64,000 bases of DNA from Bacillus alveayuensis (GTDB lineage Bacteria; Bacillota; Bacilli; Bacillales; Aeribacillaceae), in contig JAUSTR010000002.1 in the NCBI GenBank assembly GCA_030812955.1, forward strand, positions 1 through 64,000. The letters run 5' to 3'. Both the position numbers and the translations under genes were made by a program. Positions 16,797 through 26,169 of this stretch are shown here, piece after piece (position 1 is the stretch's first letter; the number at the start of each line of letters is the position of its first letter). Under the pieces are notes generated by a model, which saw nothing but the letters and a program-made list of their open reading frames with translations, was not told where the DNA came from and did not search any database.

Positions 16797-17008
16797 TATA
16801 TGCGGAATAAGCACGATAAGCTAATACATTCAATATACTGAGTATTTAAACACAAATTTTTTATAATAAATATAGTTTTTGGTTGTCTAGTAATTTTAGC
16901 CTAAATGGATTTAATGTAGCAAATGAATGTAACAAAATTCGATAAAATTTGATATACTACTAATGTATTCCATTTATTACAATATCAATAATGGAGGTTA
17001 GACAATGA

Positions 17009-20000
17009 ATGTATTTAATTAGATTAAGTAAAATATTTACTTTTGTTACATGTTTCAGCTTATTATTATCTTTAATACTGACAAATTTTGTATTTGCTGA
17101 ATCAACAGAAACTGACGATTCAATACAAAAAGTTTTACTATTAGAAGAATTATCGGTAGAAAATGAAGATTATAGTTTAACATTTAATGAAAATTCTATT
17201 TTCTATGTTAGAGAAGTAGAAAATCATATATTTTTAAGAATTGGTGATAATGAAATAGAAATAGAAAACCCTGAAAAACTTCAGTTATTAGAAACAATAT
17301 ATTTATCAGATCTAGAAAAAGAAAACGAGAAAGAGATTGGAATAGTTACTCATTTAAAAGAGACTAACTTATATGCAGATGAATCTTTGCTAGAAGAACA
17401 AGGGAAACTATTAAGGTTCAAAAATCTTCCTGTTTTTGCTGAAGGAGATAATTTCTTAAAAGTAAAAGTAGGCTATCAATTTTTTTATATACCTAAAAAA
17501 GATGTGAACTATGTAAAAAATGAAGAAGTTAACGAAAATTCAGATTTAAATGAAACAGATAAAGAAAACGAAAATAATAACACTGAAAATACAGAAAATA
17601 TTAATGAACTTAATCAAAAACACCAAGCTCCTTTTGAAAATGAAACTACATATGAACAACAACCCGATAATGAAACTGTAACAAATCAGGATAACGGTGA
17701 TGTTGATAAGATCATTCAGGCAGAGGATACGCAAAAAGTAGAACAAAATAATAAAGAAGATTTAGAATCCAATAGCTATAATGAAATGACAACATCACAA
17801 TCTGGAACTTTTACAGTTCAATCAATTTCTGTCCAATTTGGAGAATATTTTAAAGTCAAAAATAGTAATGTAAGTGTGTATGATAATAGTTCAGGAAAGT
17901 TAATAAAAGTTGGTGAACTAGTAAAAAATCAGATATATCCAATTGTTTCAGTGGTAGGAAACTGGCATAAAATTAAATTTGGAAACGGTTATGGTTATGT
18001 ATGGAAGGAAGCAACGGAACCAGCTGATATTTACAATATAAGTAATTTAAATAAAGGCGAGCGAAATAGTGGTAGAATAATTATTACTCTTTCCACACTA
18101 ACCGTTTATGATAATTCGTCTGGACAGCTAGTTCCTTTTGGAACGATTGAAAAGGGCAGAGAGTATCCAATCATTGGAGTAGCCGGGAATTGGTATAAAA
18201 TAGATTATGCAGGCCGAATAGGTTATGTATATGCACCAGCAGCGAGATTAACGTTTGCATCAGGAGATCGGTATTTCAAAGTAGTAGAAAATAATGTATC
18301 AGTATATGACAATAGTTCTGGCCAATTAGTGAAGGTTGGTAGTCTTACTAAAGGTCAGGTATATCCAATTGTTTCAGTGGTAGGAAACTGGCATAAAATT
18401 AAATTTGGAAACGGTTATGGTTATGTATGGAAGGAAGCAACGGAACCAGCTAATATTTACAATATAAGTAATTTAAATAAAGGCGAGCGAAATAATGGTA
18501 GAACGATTATTACTCTTTCCACACTAACCGTTTATGATAATTCGTCTGGACAGCTAGTTCCTTTTGGAACGATAGAAAAGGGCAGAGAATATCCAATCAT
18601 TGGAGTAGCCGGGAATTGGTATAAAATAGATTATGCAGGCCGAATAGGTTATGTATATGCACCAGCAGCGAGATTAACATTTGCATCAGGAGATCGGTAT
18701 TTCAAAGTAGTAGAAAATAATGTATCAGTATATGACAATAGTTCTGGCCAATTAGTGAAGGTTGGTAGTCTTACTAAAGGTCAGGTATATCCAATAGTTT
18801 CAATTGTCGGAAACTGGCATCGAATCAAATTTGGAAACGGTTATGGATACGTATGGAAAAATGCAACAGAACCGGATAACGGCAACGGTTTGAAGAATTT
18901 GAATGATGGCTTAAAAAATACCAAAAAAACATTTACAGCTATGGCAAATTTATCAGTTTATGATAATACCTCTGGGAAATTAGTTTCTTTTGGGATGATT
19001 GATAAAGGAGTAAATTATCCGATAATTGGTGAAGCTGGAAATTGGTTTATAATTGACTTTTCTGGTCGTATTGGATATGTAACAAAAATGTTTGCAGAAA
19101 CAAAAAAATACGTCTCTTCCTTTTACTTACCAGTATACCGCTCACTTGATGAACTAGAAGAATATAAATTACATTCAACAATCTATAATAAAGACTATAC
19201 AAGATACGCAGAGTTGTATTATGGAGATACATTAGAAATATTAGAGGAAAGTAAGTATGCAGCTAAAGTAAAATTAAATGATGGAAAAATTGGTTGGGTT
19301 CAGAGGGATTATATTGAAGATTCAATAACAGAAGATTGGTGGTTAGTAAAAGATGGAAGGAATCTTAGATCTTCATATACTACAAATAGCAGTGTAATAG
19401 GATTTATCCCGAAGAATTCAAAGGTTAAAGTACTTGATTATAAATATGATGAAAATCAGGCGTATAAGTCATGGGCTTATATCGAAACAGAGAATGGACA
19501 ACGAGGTTGGATATGGGCAGCACTAAGCACTGCAATTCATAATGAGCCACCATATAGAGAAACAGGATATAATTTAATTAAATATGAGTTTAATAAGGAG
19601 AATACTGTTGTAAATGAAATTACTTTATTTACACCTTTAAATACAGCTGCAAATGTAACAGCAAGTGATTTAAATAATTATATTGCGATGAAAACAAATG
19701 GAAAGGATTCTCTTTTAGTTAATACAGGAGAGTATTTCTTAAAAGCATATACTTTAACTGGGCTAAATCCAATCTATCTTTTATCACATGCAATTCATGA
19801 AACTGGTTGGGGGACATCGGGGATTGTTAATTCAAAATATAACTTCTATGGAATAAATGTAACGGATACTAATCCTAATGATGGATATGATTATTCTTCT
19901 ATAGAAGGTGGTATAGTTGAGGGAGCTAACTGGATCATGAAAAACTATATTAAACGTGAAGAATATACAAATTCTTCATATAATTATAGCCAACCAACAC

Positions 20001-20119
20001 TTGATAGTATGAGAAATGATAATAGCTGGCATGAATATGCAACAGATGAATCCTGGGCTGTTAAAATTGTTGAGCATGCTAAGGGAATATTTGAATATTT
20101 AAAGTCATTAGGGAAATAA
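17009..20119 (+). CDS. Secreted SH3-repeat N-acetylglucosaminidase (autolysin)
   Basis: A 1036-residue exported protein with a signal peptide (FVTCFSLLLSLILTNFVFA). Residues about 25-170 form a divergent SH3-like pair, about 170-265 an acidic Asn/Glu-rich linker, and about 275-700 six SH3-like repeats alternating between type A (ends YVWKEATEP) and type B (ends YVYAPAAR). Each has VYDNSSG and GNWxKI motifs. Two ordinary SH3b domains follow (about 710-850, with GWVQRDYI and GWIWAAL). The C-terminus is a glucosaminidase domain with LLSHAIHETGWGTSG (catalytic Glu near residue 930) and NFYGINV. It should cut the glycan strands of peptidoglycan. Repeats 1-4 are nearly identical in DNA with a 426-bp period. 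The polymer locus around it suggests the repeats bind that polymer. Confidence 0.88.
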   Translation: MYLIRLSKIFTFVTCFSLLLSLILTNFVFAESTETDDSIQKVLLLEELSVENEDYSLTFNENSIFYVREVENHIFLRIGDNEIEIENPEKLQLLETIYLSDLEKENEKEIGIVTHLKETNLYADESLLEEQGKLLRFKNLPVFAEGDNFLKVKVGYQFFYIPKKDVNYVKNEEVNENSDLNETDKENENNNTENTENINELNQKHQAPFENETTYEQQPDNETVTNQDNGDVDKIIQAEDTQKVEQNNKEDLESNSYNEMTTSQSGTFTVQSISVQFGEYFKVKNSNVSVYDNSSGKLIKVGELVKNQIYPIVSVVGNWHKIKFGNGYGYVWKEATEPADIYNISNLNKGERNSGRIIITLSTLTVYDNSSGQLVPFGTIEKGREYPIIGVAGNWYKIDYAGRIGYVYAPAARLTFASGDRYFKVVENNVSVYDNSSGQLVKVGSLTKGQVYPIVSVVGNWHKIKFGNGYGYVWKEATEPANIYNISNLNKGERNNGRTIITLSTLTVYDNSSGQLVPFGTIEKGREYPIIGVAGNWYKIDYAGRIGYVYAPAARLTFASGDRYFKVVENNVSVYDNSSGQLVKVGSLTKGQVYPIVSIVGNWHRIKFGNGYGYVWKNATEPDNGNGLKNLNDGLKNTKKTFTAMANLSVYDNTSGKLVSFGMIDKGVNYPIIGEAGNWFIIDFSGRIGYVTKMFAETKKYVSSFYLPVYRSLDELEEYKLHSTIYNKDYTRYAELYYGDTLEILEESKYAAKVKLNDGKIGWVQRDYIEDSITEDWWLVKDGRNLRSSYTTNSSVIGFIPKNSKVKVLDYKYDENQAYKSWAYIETENGQRGWIWAALSTAIHNEPPYRETGYNLIKYEFNKENTVVNEITLFTPLNTAANVTASDLNNYIAMKTNGKDSLLVNTGEYFLKAYTLTGLNPIYLLSHAIHETGWGTSGIVNSKYNFYGINVTDTNPNDGYDYSSIEGGIVEGANWIMKNYIKREEYTNSSYNYSQPTLDSMRNDNSWHEYATDESWAVKIVEHAKGIFEYLKSLGK
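17855..18880 (+). repeat. 426-bp tandem repeats inside glucosaminidase gene
   Basis: Marker segments such as aattgtttcagtggtaggaa (17941) recur at 18367 and, slightly changed, at 18793, giving a constant spacing of 426 bases (142 codons, one A+B pair). Long stretches of units 1 and 2 are almost identical in DNA, including synonymous positions. This indicates recent duplication or gene conversion. Confidence 0.85.
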
Positions 20120-20142
20120 CAATTGACAGGCTTTAATAGATT

Positions 20143-20172
20143 AAGGTGCACTTTAAAGGGTGCACCTTGCTA
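20143..20172 (+). terminator. Terminator after glucosaminidase gene
   Basis: AAGGTGCAC (20143-20151) pairs with GTGCACCTT (20160-20168). The tail gctatttta is only partly T-rich. A similar hairpin follows the second galU gene at 31060. Confidence 0.65.
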
Positions 20173-20217
20173 TTTTATAGATAATTTTTCGATCAGTTTA
20201 ATAAATAATCCTAGTAT

Positions 20218-20244
20218 GAAAGTTAATTAAACATGATCCGATAA
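20218..20244 (+). promoter_or_regulatory. SigD-type promoter before M14 peptidase gene
   Basis: GAAA (20218-20221), 15 bases, then TCCGATAA (20237-20244) match the SigD consensus TAAA-N15-GCCGATAT at three of four and six of eight positions. It lies 36 bases before the ATG, after a terminator. SigD drives autolysin genes in B. subtilis, so this placement makes sense. Confidence 0.55.
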
Positions 20245-20279
20245 TAAAGATGTAATTAGTTAATGGAAGGGTGGCATTA

Positions 20280-23200
20280 ATGAGGAAACTTTTTATTTCG
20301 ATACTAGTTTTCACGATTACATTTTTAAATGTTTTTACTGCTTTTGCGACTACAGAAATTAATTTAGAAAGGCAAAGCAGTCGTTATGTCGTAAATGTAT
20401 TGAAAGATTTGTCTGTAAACGTAGAAGGTAATAAAATTTTGACCCTTTTAAAAAATACTCAGTGGGAAGTAGAAATACGTGGAAATGAGTATTATTTAAT
20501 AGGTTCAGATTATATTCTGCCAAAGGAACATATAGAAATAATCAAAGAATTAGAAAATAGTAATGAATTAGATGAAAAAGTCCAAAAAATTGAAATGAGA
20601 ACAATTGACGTTAAGGAAGAGTTACCTTTATATAGAGATGGGGAATTAAAGTCTCAAGTAGGTATTTTACATCAAAATACCGAGATTGAAGTTTTGAATG
20701 AAACAGAAGATTATTTCCAAGTATTGTTAGGGAATAAACATTTATATGTACCAAAGGAAAAAGATATTAACCATATTGTTTCGAATGAACAAAAGCAAAA
20801 CGAGGCTACGATTGATGAAAAAAAAGAACAGCAAATGCAAACATCTGGAGAAAATATTCTATCTATAGAAAAAAAGAACATTACATTTTCATCTCAAGTA
20901 AAATATTTTAAGGTAATAGAAAAGAATGTAACTGTTTATGATAATAGTGATGGGCAGTTAAAACCAGTTGGATGGCTGGAACAAGGGGAAGTATATTCAA
21001 TAGAAAGAATATTAGGAAATTGGATAGAAATTCAATACGGAGATAAAAAAGGCTACGTATGGAAAGAAGCGACAGAACCGTCATTGCAAGTCCCTAGAAA
21101 GATCGGAGAAACGAATTTAAATACGGATATTTATTTTAAAGCTTCACAAGATGTTCCGGTATATGATAATTCGACAGGGGCATTAATACCGTATGGAAAA
21201 ATTAAAAAGGGAGTCAGCTACCCTATTATTAAGCAAACTGGGGATTGGCTAGAAATTTTGTTTGCGGGCAGAATTGGATATATATATAAAACGGGATACA
21301 CAATACCGTTTACATCACAAATTAAGTATTTTAAAGTAATGAAACCAAACGTAACCGTTTATGAAAATAGTAGCGGTAAGTTACAGCCTGTCGGATGGCT
21401 GGAACAAGGGGAAGTATATTCAATAGAAAGAATATTAGGAAATTGGATAGAAATTCAATACGGAGATAAAAAAGGTTACGTATGGAAAGAAGCGACAGAA
21501 CCGTCATTGCAAGTCCCTAGAAAGATCGGAGAAACGAATTTAAATACGGATATTTATTTTAAAGCTTCACAAGATGTTCCGGTATATGATAATTCGACAG
21601 GGACATTAATACCGTATGGAAAAATTAAAAAGGGAGTCAGCTACCCTATTATTAAGCAAACTGGGGATTGGCTAGAAATTTTGTTTGCGGGCAGAATTGG
21701 ATATGTATATAAAACGGGTTACACAATACCGTTTACATCACAAATTAAGTATTTTAAAGTAATGCAACCAAACGTAACCGTTTATGAAAATAGTAGCGGT
21801 AAGTTACAGCCTGTCGGATGGCTGGAACAAGGGGAAGTATATTCAATAGAAAGAATATTAGGAAATTGGATAGAAATTCAATACGGAGATAAAAAAGGCT
21901 ACGTATGGAAAGAAGCGACAGAACCGTCATTGCAAGTCCCTAGAAAGATCGGAGAAACGAATTTAAATACGGATATTTATTTTAAAGCTTCACAAGATGT
22001 TCCGGTATATGATAATTCGACAGGGACATTAATACCGTACGGAAAAATCAAAAAAGGAATATCATACCCCATTATCAAAAAAACAGGGAATTGGTATCAG
22101 ATTCTTTATGCCTCAAGGATTGGTTATGTTTATGAAACAGGTGTTGAATTACAATTTACTGATTCAATTAAATATTTTGAAACAACACAAAACAATGTTC
22201 AAATTGTTCAAAATATAAATGGAAGCCTTGCAAAAATTGGTCTTTTAGAGAAAGGACAGCAATATGAACGATTACGAGATTTAGGAAATTGGCATGAAGT
22301 ACAAGTTGGAGATAAAATTGGGTATGTATGGAAAGCAGCAACTAAACCAATTTTGTTCCCTACATATAAAAATCATCACAAAGGGACGGTTAATTCCTCT
22401 TATCAACTTGAAGTTACAGCAGATGCTACTGTTTATGATAATACAAGTGGAAAGCTTGTACCAATTGCAACATTATTGAAAGGTGCTGTTTATCCTTATT
22501 ATGAAAAAATGGGGAACTGGTATAAAGTTTCTGTACTTGGGCGTGATGGATACATTTACGGAAGTGCCGTTAAGCAAGTAGTGAATGATTTAGTAAATCC
22601 AAACCAAATATATACTTATGAACAAATGGAAAAAGATATTAATGAATTGAAAAATGCTTATCCTGGATTAATTCAAACACAAATAATTGGTCAATCTGTA
22701 GATGGTAGAAATATTTACGCAATTAAACTTGGAAAAGGGAATGTAGAGATTTTCTTAAATGGAGCTCATCACGCAAGGGAATTTATTACGACTAATTTAT
22801 TAATGGAAATGATTGATACATATGCACAGGCATACGTTAAAGGTACAAATATAGGGAGTTATTCTGCAAAAAATTTGTTAGATAAAACAAGTATTTGGTT
22901 TGTTCCAATGGTTAATCCTGATGGAGTAACTCTTGTACAAAAAGGACATACAAGTGCTAAAAACTCTCAGCTCGTGCTGATGTTAAATGGAAATAAAAAA
23001 GATTTTAGCGCTTGGAAAGCAAATATACGTGGTGTTGATTTAAATCGTCAATATCCTGCTGATTGGGCAAATATTAAATATAATCCTGGTAAACCTAGCT
23101 ACAAAAATTATAAAGGTCCAAGACCATTAAGTGAACCAGAAGCATATGCAATCTATCAATTTACGAATCGGCACAATTTTAAGACTGCAGTTGCATATCA

Positions 23201-23513
23201 TTCTTCTGGTGAAATATTATATTGGAATTTCCATCAAGATTCCGTACGTTATAATCGAGATCATGCAATTGCTAAAATGATTAAAAATAAAACTGGTTAT
23301 CGCCTAGTTTATCCTGGTCCAAATCCTAGTGGCGGTGGGTTTACAGACTGGTTTATATCAGCCCATAAAAAGCCTGGGTTTACACCAGAAGTATCGCCGT
23401 ATGTAGGGGAAAGACCTGTTCCATTGAGTAATTTCCCGAGAATTTGGCAACAAAACTATTCAATCGGTTTAATGTTGGCTGATGAAGCATATAGAAATAG
23501 AAATATTCGATAA
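20280..23513 (+). CDS. Secreted SH3-repeat M14 metallopeptidase
   Basis: ATG at 20280 is preferred (GGAAGG nine bases upstream) over GTG at 20271. It gives a clean signal peptide, MRKLFISILVFTITFLNVF. After a divergent SH3-like pair (to about residue 185) come eight repeats in four A/B pairs (VYDNS, GNWIEIQYG, GYVWKEATEPS for A; PVYDNSTG, AGRIGYIYKTG for B). The C-terminal M14 domain (about 775-1075) has zinc ligands in GAHHARE and AYHSSGE, the RGVDLNRQYP substrate Arg motif and the catalytic Glu in FTPEVSPYVGE. It resembles the gamma-D-glutamyl-L-diamino acid endopeptidase I group, which cuts peptide stems of peptidoglycan. The substrate is inferred. Confidence 0.87.
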   Translation: MRKLFISILVFTITFLNVFTAFATTEINLERQSSRYVVNVLKDLSVNVEGNKILTLLKNTQWEVEIRGNEYYLIGSDYILPKEHIEIIKELENSNELDEKVQKIEMRTIDVKEELPLYRDGELKSQVGILHQNTEIEVLNETEDYFQVLLGNKHLYVPKEKDINHIVSNEQKQNEATIDEKKEQQMQTSGENILSIEKKNITFSSQVKYFKVIEKNVTVYDNSDGQLKPVGWLEQGEVYSIERILGNWIEIQYGDKKGYVWKEATEPSLQVPRKIGETNLNTDIYFKASQDVPVYDNSTGALIPYGKIKKGVSYPIIKQTGDWLEILFAGRIGYIYKTGYTIPFTSQIKYFKVMKPNVTVYENSSGKLQPVGWLEQGEVYSIERILGNWIEIQYGDKKGYVWKEATEPSLQVPRKIGETNLNTDIYFKASQDVPVYDNSTGTLIPYGKIKKGVSYPIIKQTGDWLEILFAGRIGYVYKTGYTIPFTSQIKYFKVMQPNVTVYENSSGKLQPVGWLEQGEVYSIERILGNWIEIQYGDKKGYVWKEATEPSLQVPRKIGETNLNTDIYFKASQDVPVYDNSTGTLIPYGKIKKGISYPIIKKTGNWYQILYASRIGYVYETGVELQFTDSIKYFETTQNNVQIVQNINGSLAKIGLLEKGQQYERLRDLGNWHEVQVGDKIGYVWKAATKPILFPTYKNHHKGTVNSSYQLEVTADATVYDNTSGKLVPIATLLKGAVYPYYEKMGNWYKVSVLGRDGYIYGSAVKQVVNDLVNPNQIYTYEQMEKDINELKNAYPGLIQTQIIGQSVDGRNIYAIKLGKGNVEIFLNGAHHAREFITTNLLMEMIDTYAQAYVKGTNIGSYSAKNLLDKTSIWFVPMVNPDGVTLVQKGHTSAKNSQLVLMLNGNKKDFSAWKANIRGVDLNRQYPADWANIKYNPGKPSYKNYKGPRPLSEPEAYAIYQFTNRHNFKTAVAYHSSGEILYWNFHQDSVRYNRDHAIAKMIKNKTGYRLVYPGPNPSGGGFTDWFISAHKKPGFTPEVSPYVGERPVPLSNFPRIWQQNYSIGLMLADEAYRNRNIR
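20920..22080 (+). repeat. 423-bp tandem repeats inside M14 gene
   Basis: The marker gatggctgga occurs at 20971, 21394 and 21817, a constant 423-base (141-codon) period. The three units are nearly identical over hundreds of bases, while the fourth A/B pair (from about 22150) is much more diverged. Homologous recombination between units could change the number of repeats. Confidence 0.88.
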
Positions 23514-23630
23514 TGGAAAGTAGTAGTCTATTACTTTTAAAATCTATACCTTAATCTAGAATAGATTACCTAACTTATTTTTTTAAAAATATATATCTTT
23601 TATATTTTGAATTAAAGTAATAAAATAAAA

Positions 23631-23665
23631 AAGGATACCTATAATCATTAGGTATCCTTGTTTTA
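23631..23665 (+). terminator. Terminator after M14 gene
   Basis: AAGGATACCTA and TAGGTATCCTT form an 11-bp stem with a seven-base loop, followed by GTTTTAATTTTT. It lies just before the ribosome site of the subtilase gene. Confidence 0.8.
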
Positions 23666-23688
23666 ATTTTTGCATATTAGGTGATAGG

Positions 23689-26058
23689 ATGTTTAAAGTA
23701 AATCATATTTTGATTCCAATATTTCTAGCTTTTTTTGTCTTTTCTTTTCAATCAAATACTTACTCTGAAAATATTCAAGAAACGGATGTAAATCAATATA
23801 TTATTACGTTTTCTGACATGCCTGATAAAGGACTTTTATCGACATTGAATATTGATAAATATTTTCATTTTGACAATAAATATATAATAGTAGCTTCTTT
23901 ATCAAACAATGACCTCTTGAGTCTTGTAATGAATCCTAAAGTACAATCTATTGAAAATGATAAAGTGTTTGAGATAAAGGGTTCAGTAAGTAATGAATAT
24001 AGGTGGCCAATAGTAAAAATTAAAGCTGAAATAGCATGGGCAGATGGGTTAAATGGGGAAGGTCAAAATATTGCTATTTTAGATACAGGAATCAGTTTAA
24101 ACCATGAAGATATAAATGTAAAAGGAGGTGTGTCTTTTGTAGATTATACTAGTTTTTATGGAGATGATAACGGTCATGGAACACATATTGCAGGCATTAT
24201 TGGTGCAAAACACAATGATATTGGGATTAATGGACTTGCATCCAAGTCAAATATATATGCTGTAAAAGTGTTAGATCAAAATGGGAACGGTTATTTATCT
24301 GACATACTTGAAGGATTAAATTGGTCTATTGAAAATAACATGGACGTAATTAACTTAAGTTTTGGGACAGATCAATACTCTCCTATTCTTGAATGGATGA
24401 TTGATGAGGCGTGTAAAAAAGGAATTACTGTTGTAGCTTCTGCAGGGAATGAAGGTACTGAAGATGGCAGTGGCGACTCAATGACTTACCCTGGAAAAAT
24501 GGAAAAGGTGATTTCAGTTGGGGCTATTGATGAGAATTTAAGAAGAGCTTATTTTTCAGGAACAGGTCCTTCTTTAGATTTTGTAGCACCAGGAGTAAAT
24601 ATATATAGCCTTGGATTAAATAATGATTACCAATATATGTCTGGAACATCGATGGCTACTGCTTATGTTACAGGAATTGTTGCCTTATTAAAACAAAAAT
24701 TCTCTGATTTTAATAATGATGATATTATGGATTTTTTAGGAAAATATAGTATAGATTTGGGTGTCAAAGGAAAAGATAATTTATATGGAAATGGTCTCGT
24801 ACAATCTCCATACTTGTCATATCAGGTTGAAAAACGATTTAAAGTGATTGAAAATAATGTCTCGATATATGATAATAGCACGGGGGCTTTAGTAAAAATT
24901 GGGGAGCTTTCACGAGGACAAAGTTTTTCGTTATTATCAGAGACAGGGAACTGGTTAAAAATAGCGTTTGGAGATAAATTGGGGTATATATGGAAATATG
25001 CAACGGTACCAACATTAAATTATAATGATTATTCAGGACATTCTTTACACTTTTTTAAAGGTGTTACTGATTTAACAGTATATGATAACTCATCAGGCCA
25101 GCTGACCCCTATAGGGATAATTAGCAAAGGTGTTGAATATTCATATGTAAGAGATATTGGTAATTGGTATGAAATTAATTTTTTAGGAAGAAAATCTTAT
25201 GTATATAAACCTGCAACTCGGAGGATCTTTACAGAGAAAGATCAATATTTTAAAGTTTTGGAAGAAAATACAACCATTTATGATAATAGTACAGGGAAGT
25301 TAATTAAAGTGGGTTCTTTATATAAAGGGCAAATTTATCACAGGATAGCAGATGTCGGGAATTGGCATAAGATTCAATATGGCGAAAAATACGGGTATGT
25401 ATGGGAAGATTCTACTGAACCTGCAGAAATGATTAATACTCATGATAATAATAGTCAGAACAAATGGTTTATTGCTACAAGTGATTTAACAGTATATGAT
25501 AATTCATCTGGTAATCTCGTACCTTTTGCCAAAATATTAAAAAATGTAAAGTATCCTTACGTTCGAGATGTTGGTAATTGGTACAGTGTTGTAATTAGCG
25601 GACGCTTAGGGTATGTATATAAGCCTGCAACTATACCATTTATAGAAGTTGATAACGCTTGTTATAAACCAGGTATAGAAAAACTACCAATATATCAAAA
25701 TTATAATGGACAATTAGCAAACGTTGGATATTTGTTACAAAATGAAAGTTTTAAAATGATTCGAGATGTTGGTAATTGGTTGGAAATACAGTTTGGAAAC
25801 GAACGTGCTTATGTATGGAAAGCTGCCACAACGAGTTGTGTTATTAACTATAATTTTAAAACCCCTTCTAAAAATCATGGTTCTTTTATAGCTCTTAAAA
25901 ATTTAACTGTTTATGATAATTCTTCTGGAAAATTAAGGCCAATTGGACAAATAAATAATGGTATTAGGTATGGCTACGTTCGAGAGTATGGAGATTGGTA
26001 TCAAATATTGTTATCTAATAGGATTGGGTATGTATATAAACCAGCAACGAAAAAATAA
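23689..26058 (+). CDS. Secreted SH3-repeat subtilisin-like protease
   Basis: A 789-residue S8 protease starting after an AGGTGAT site. It has a signal peptide (HILIPIFLAFFVFSFQ), an I9-type propeptide (about residues 35-100, IITFSDMPDKG to VQSIENDKVFEI) and a catalytic domain. The catalytic residues are Asp in ILDTGIS (about 132), His in DNGHGTHIAGI (about 163), Asn in SAGNEG and Ser in GTSMATAYVTG (about 321). From about residue 380 to the end there are six SH3-like repeats in three A/B pairs of the same family as in the two preceding genes (GYIWKYATVP, YVYKPATR). It may process wall-bound proteins or the neighbouring hydrolases. Its repeats are more diverged from each other than those of its neighbours. 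Confidence 0.9.
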   Translation: MFKVNHILIPIFLAFFVFSFQSNTYSENIQETDVNQYIITFSDMPDKGLLSTLNIDKYFHFDNKYIIVASLSNNDLLSLVMNPKVQSIENDKVFEIKGSVSNEYRWPIVKIKAEIAWADGLNGEGQNIAILDTGISLNHEDINVKGGVSFVDYTSFYGDDNGHGTHIAGIIGAKHNDIGINGLASKSNIYAVKVLDQNGNGYLSDILEGLNWSIENNMDVINLSFGTDQYSPILEWMIDEACKKGITVVASAGNEGTEDGSGDSMTYPGKMEKVISVGAIDENLRRAYFSGTGPSLDFVAPGVNIYSLGLNNDYQYMSGTSMATAYVTGIVALLKQKFSDFNNDDIMDFLGKYSIDLGVKGKDNLYGNGLVQSPYLSYQVEKRFKVIENNVSIYDNSTGALVKIGELSRGQSFSLLSETGNWLKIAFGDKLGYIWKYATVPTLNYNDYSGHSLHFFKGVTDLTVYDNSSGQLTPIGIISKGVEYSYVRDIGNWYEINFLGRKSYVYKPATRRIFTEKDQYFKVLEENTTIYDNSTGKLIKVGSLYKGQIYHRIADVGNWHKIQYGEKYGYVWEDSTEPAEMINTHDNNSQNKWFIATSDLTVYDNSSGNLVPFAKILKNVKYPYVRDVGNWYSVVISGRLGYVYKPATIPFIEVDNACYKPGIEKLPIYQNYNGQLANVGYLLQNESFKMIRDVGNWLEIQFGNERAYVWKAATTSCVINYNFKTPSKNHGSFIALKNLTVYDNSSGKLRPIGQINNGIRYGYVREYGDWYQILLSNRIGYVYKPATKK

Positions 26059-26064
26059 TAGCTT

Positions 26065-26120
26065 AAAAAATCTCTTGACTTAAAATTACTAAAGGAGTAA
26101 TTTTAATCAAGGGATTTTTT
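26065..26120 (+). terminator. Terminator after subtilase gene
   Basis: A long hairpin, AAAAAATCTCTTGAC...AAAATTACT / AGTAATTTT...TCAAGGGATTTTTT, spans 56 bases and carries T-runs on both strands. It closes the three-hydrolase block. Confidence 0.8.
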
Positions 26121-26169
26121 ATATTATAAAATCGTTTTAAATGTTAAAATTTTCAAGGGTGTGATTGGT

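Noticed and set aside
16900..17008. SigD-like sequence (ttcgataa) upstream of the glucosaminidase gene
   Set aside because: The -10 match is poor and the spacing to a TAAA-like box is off, so it was not listed as a promoter.
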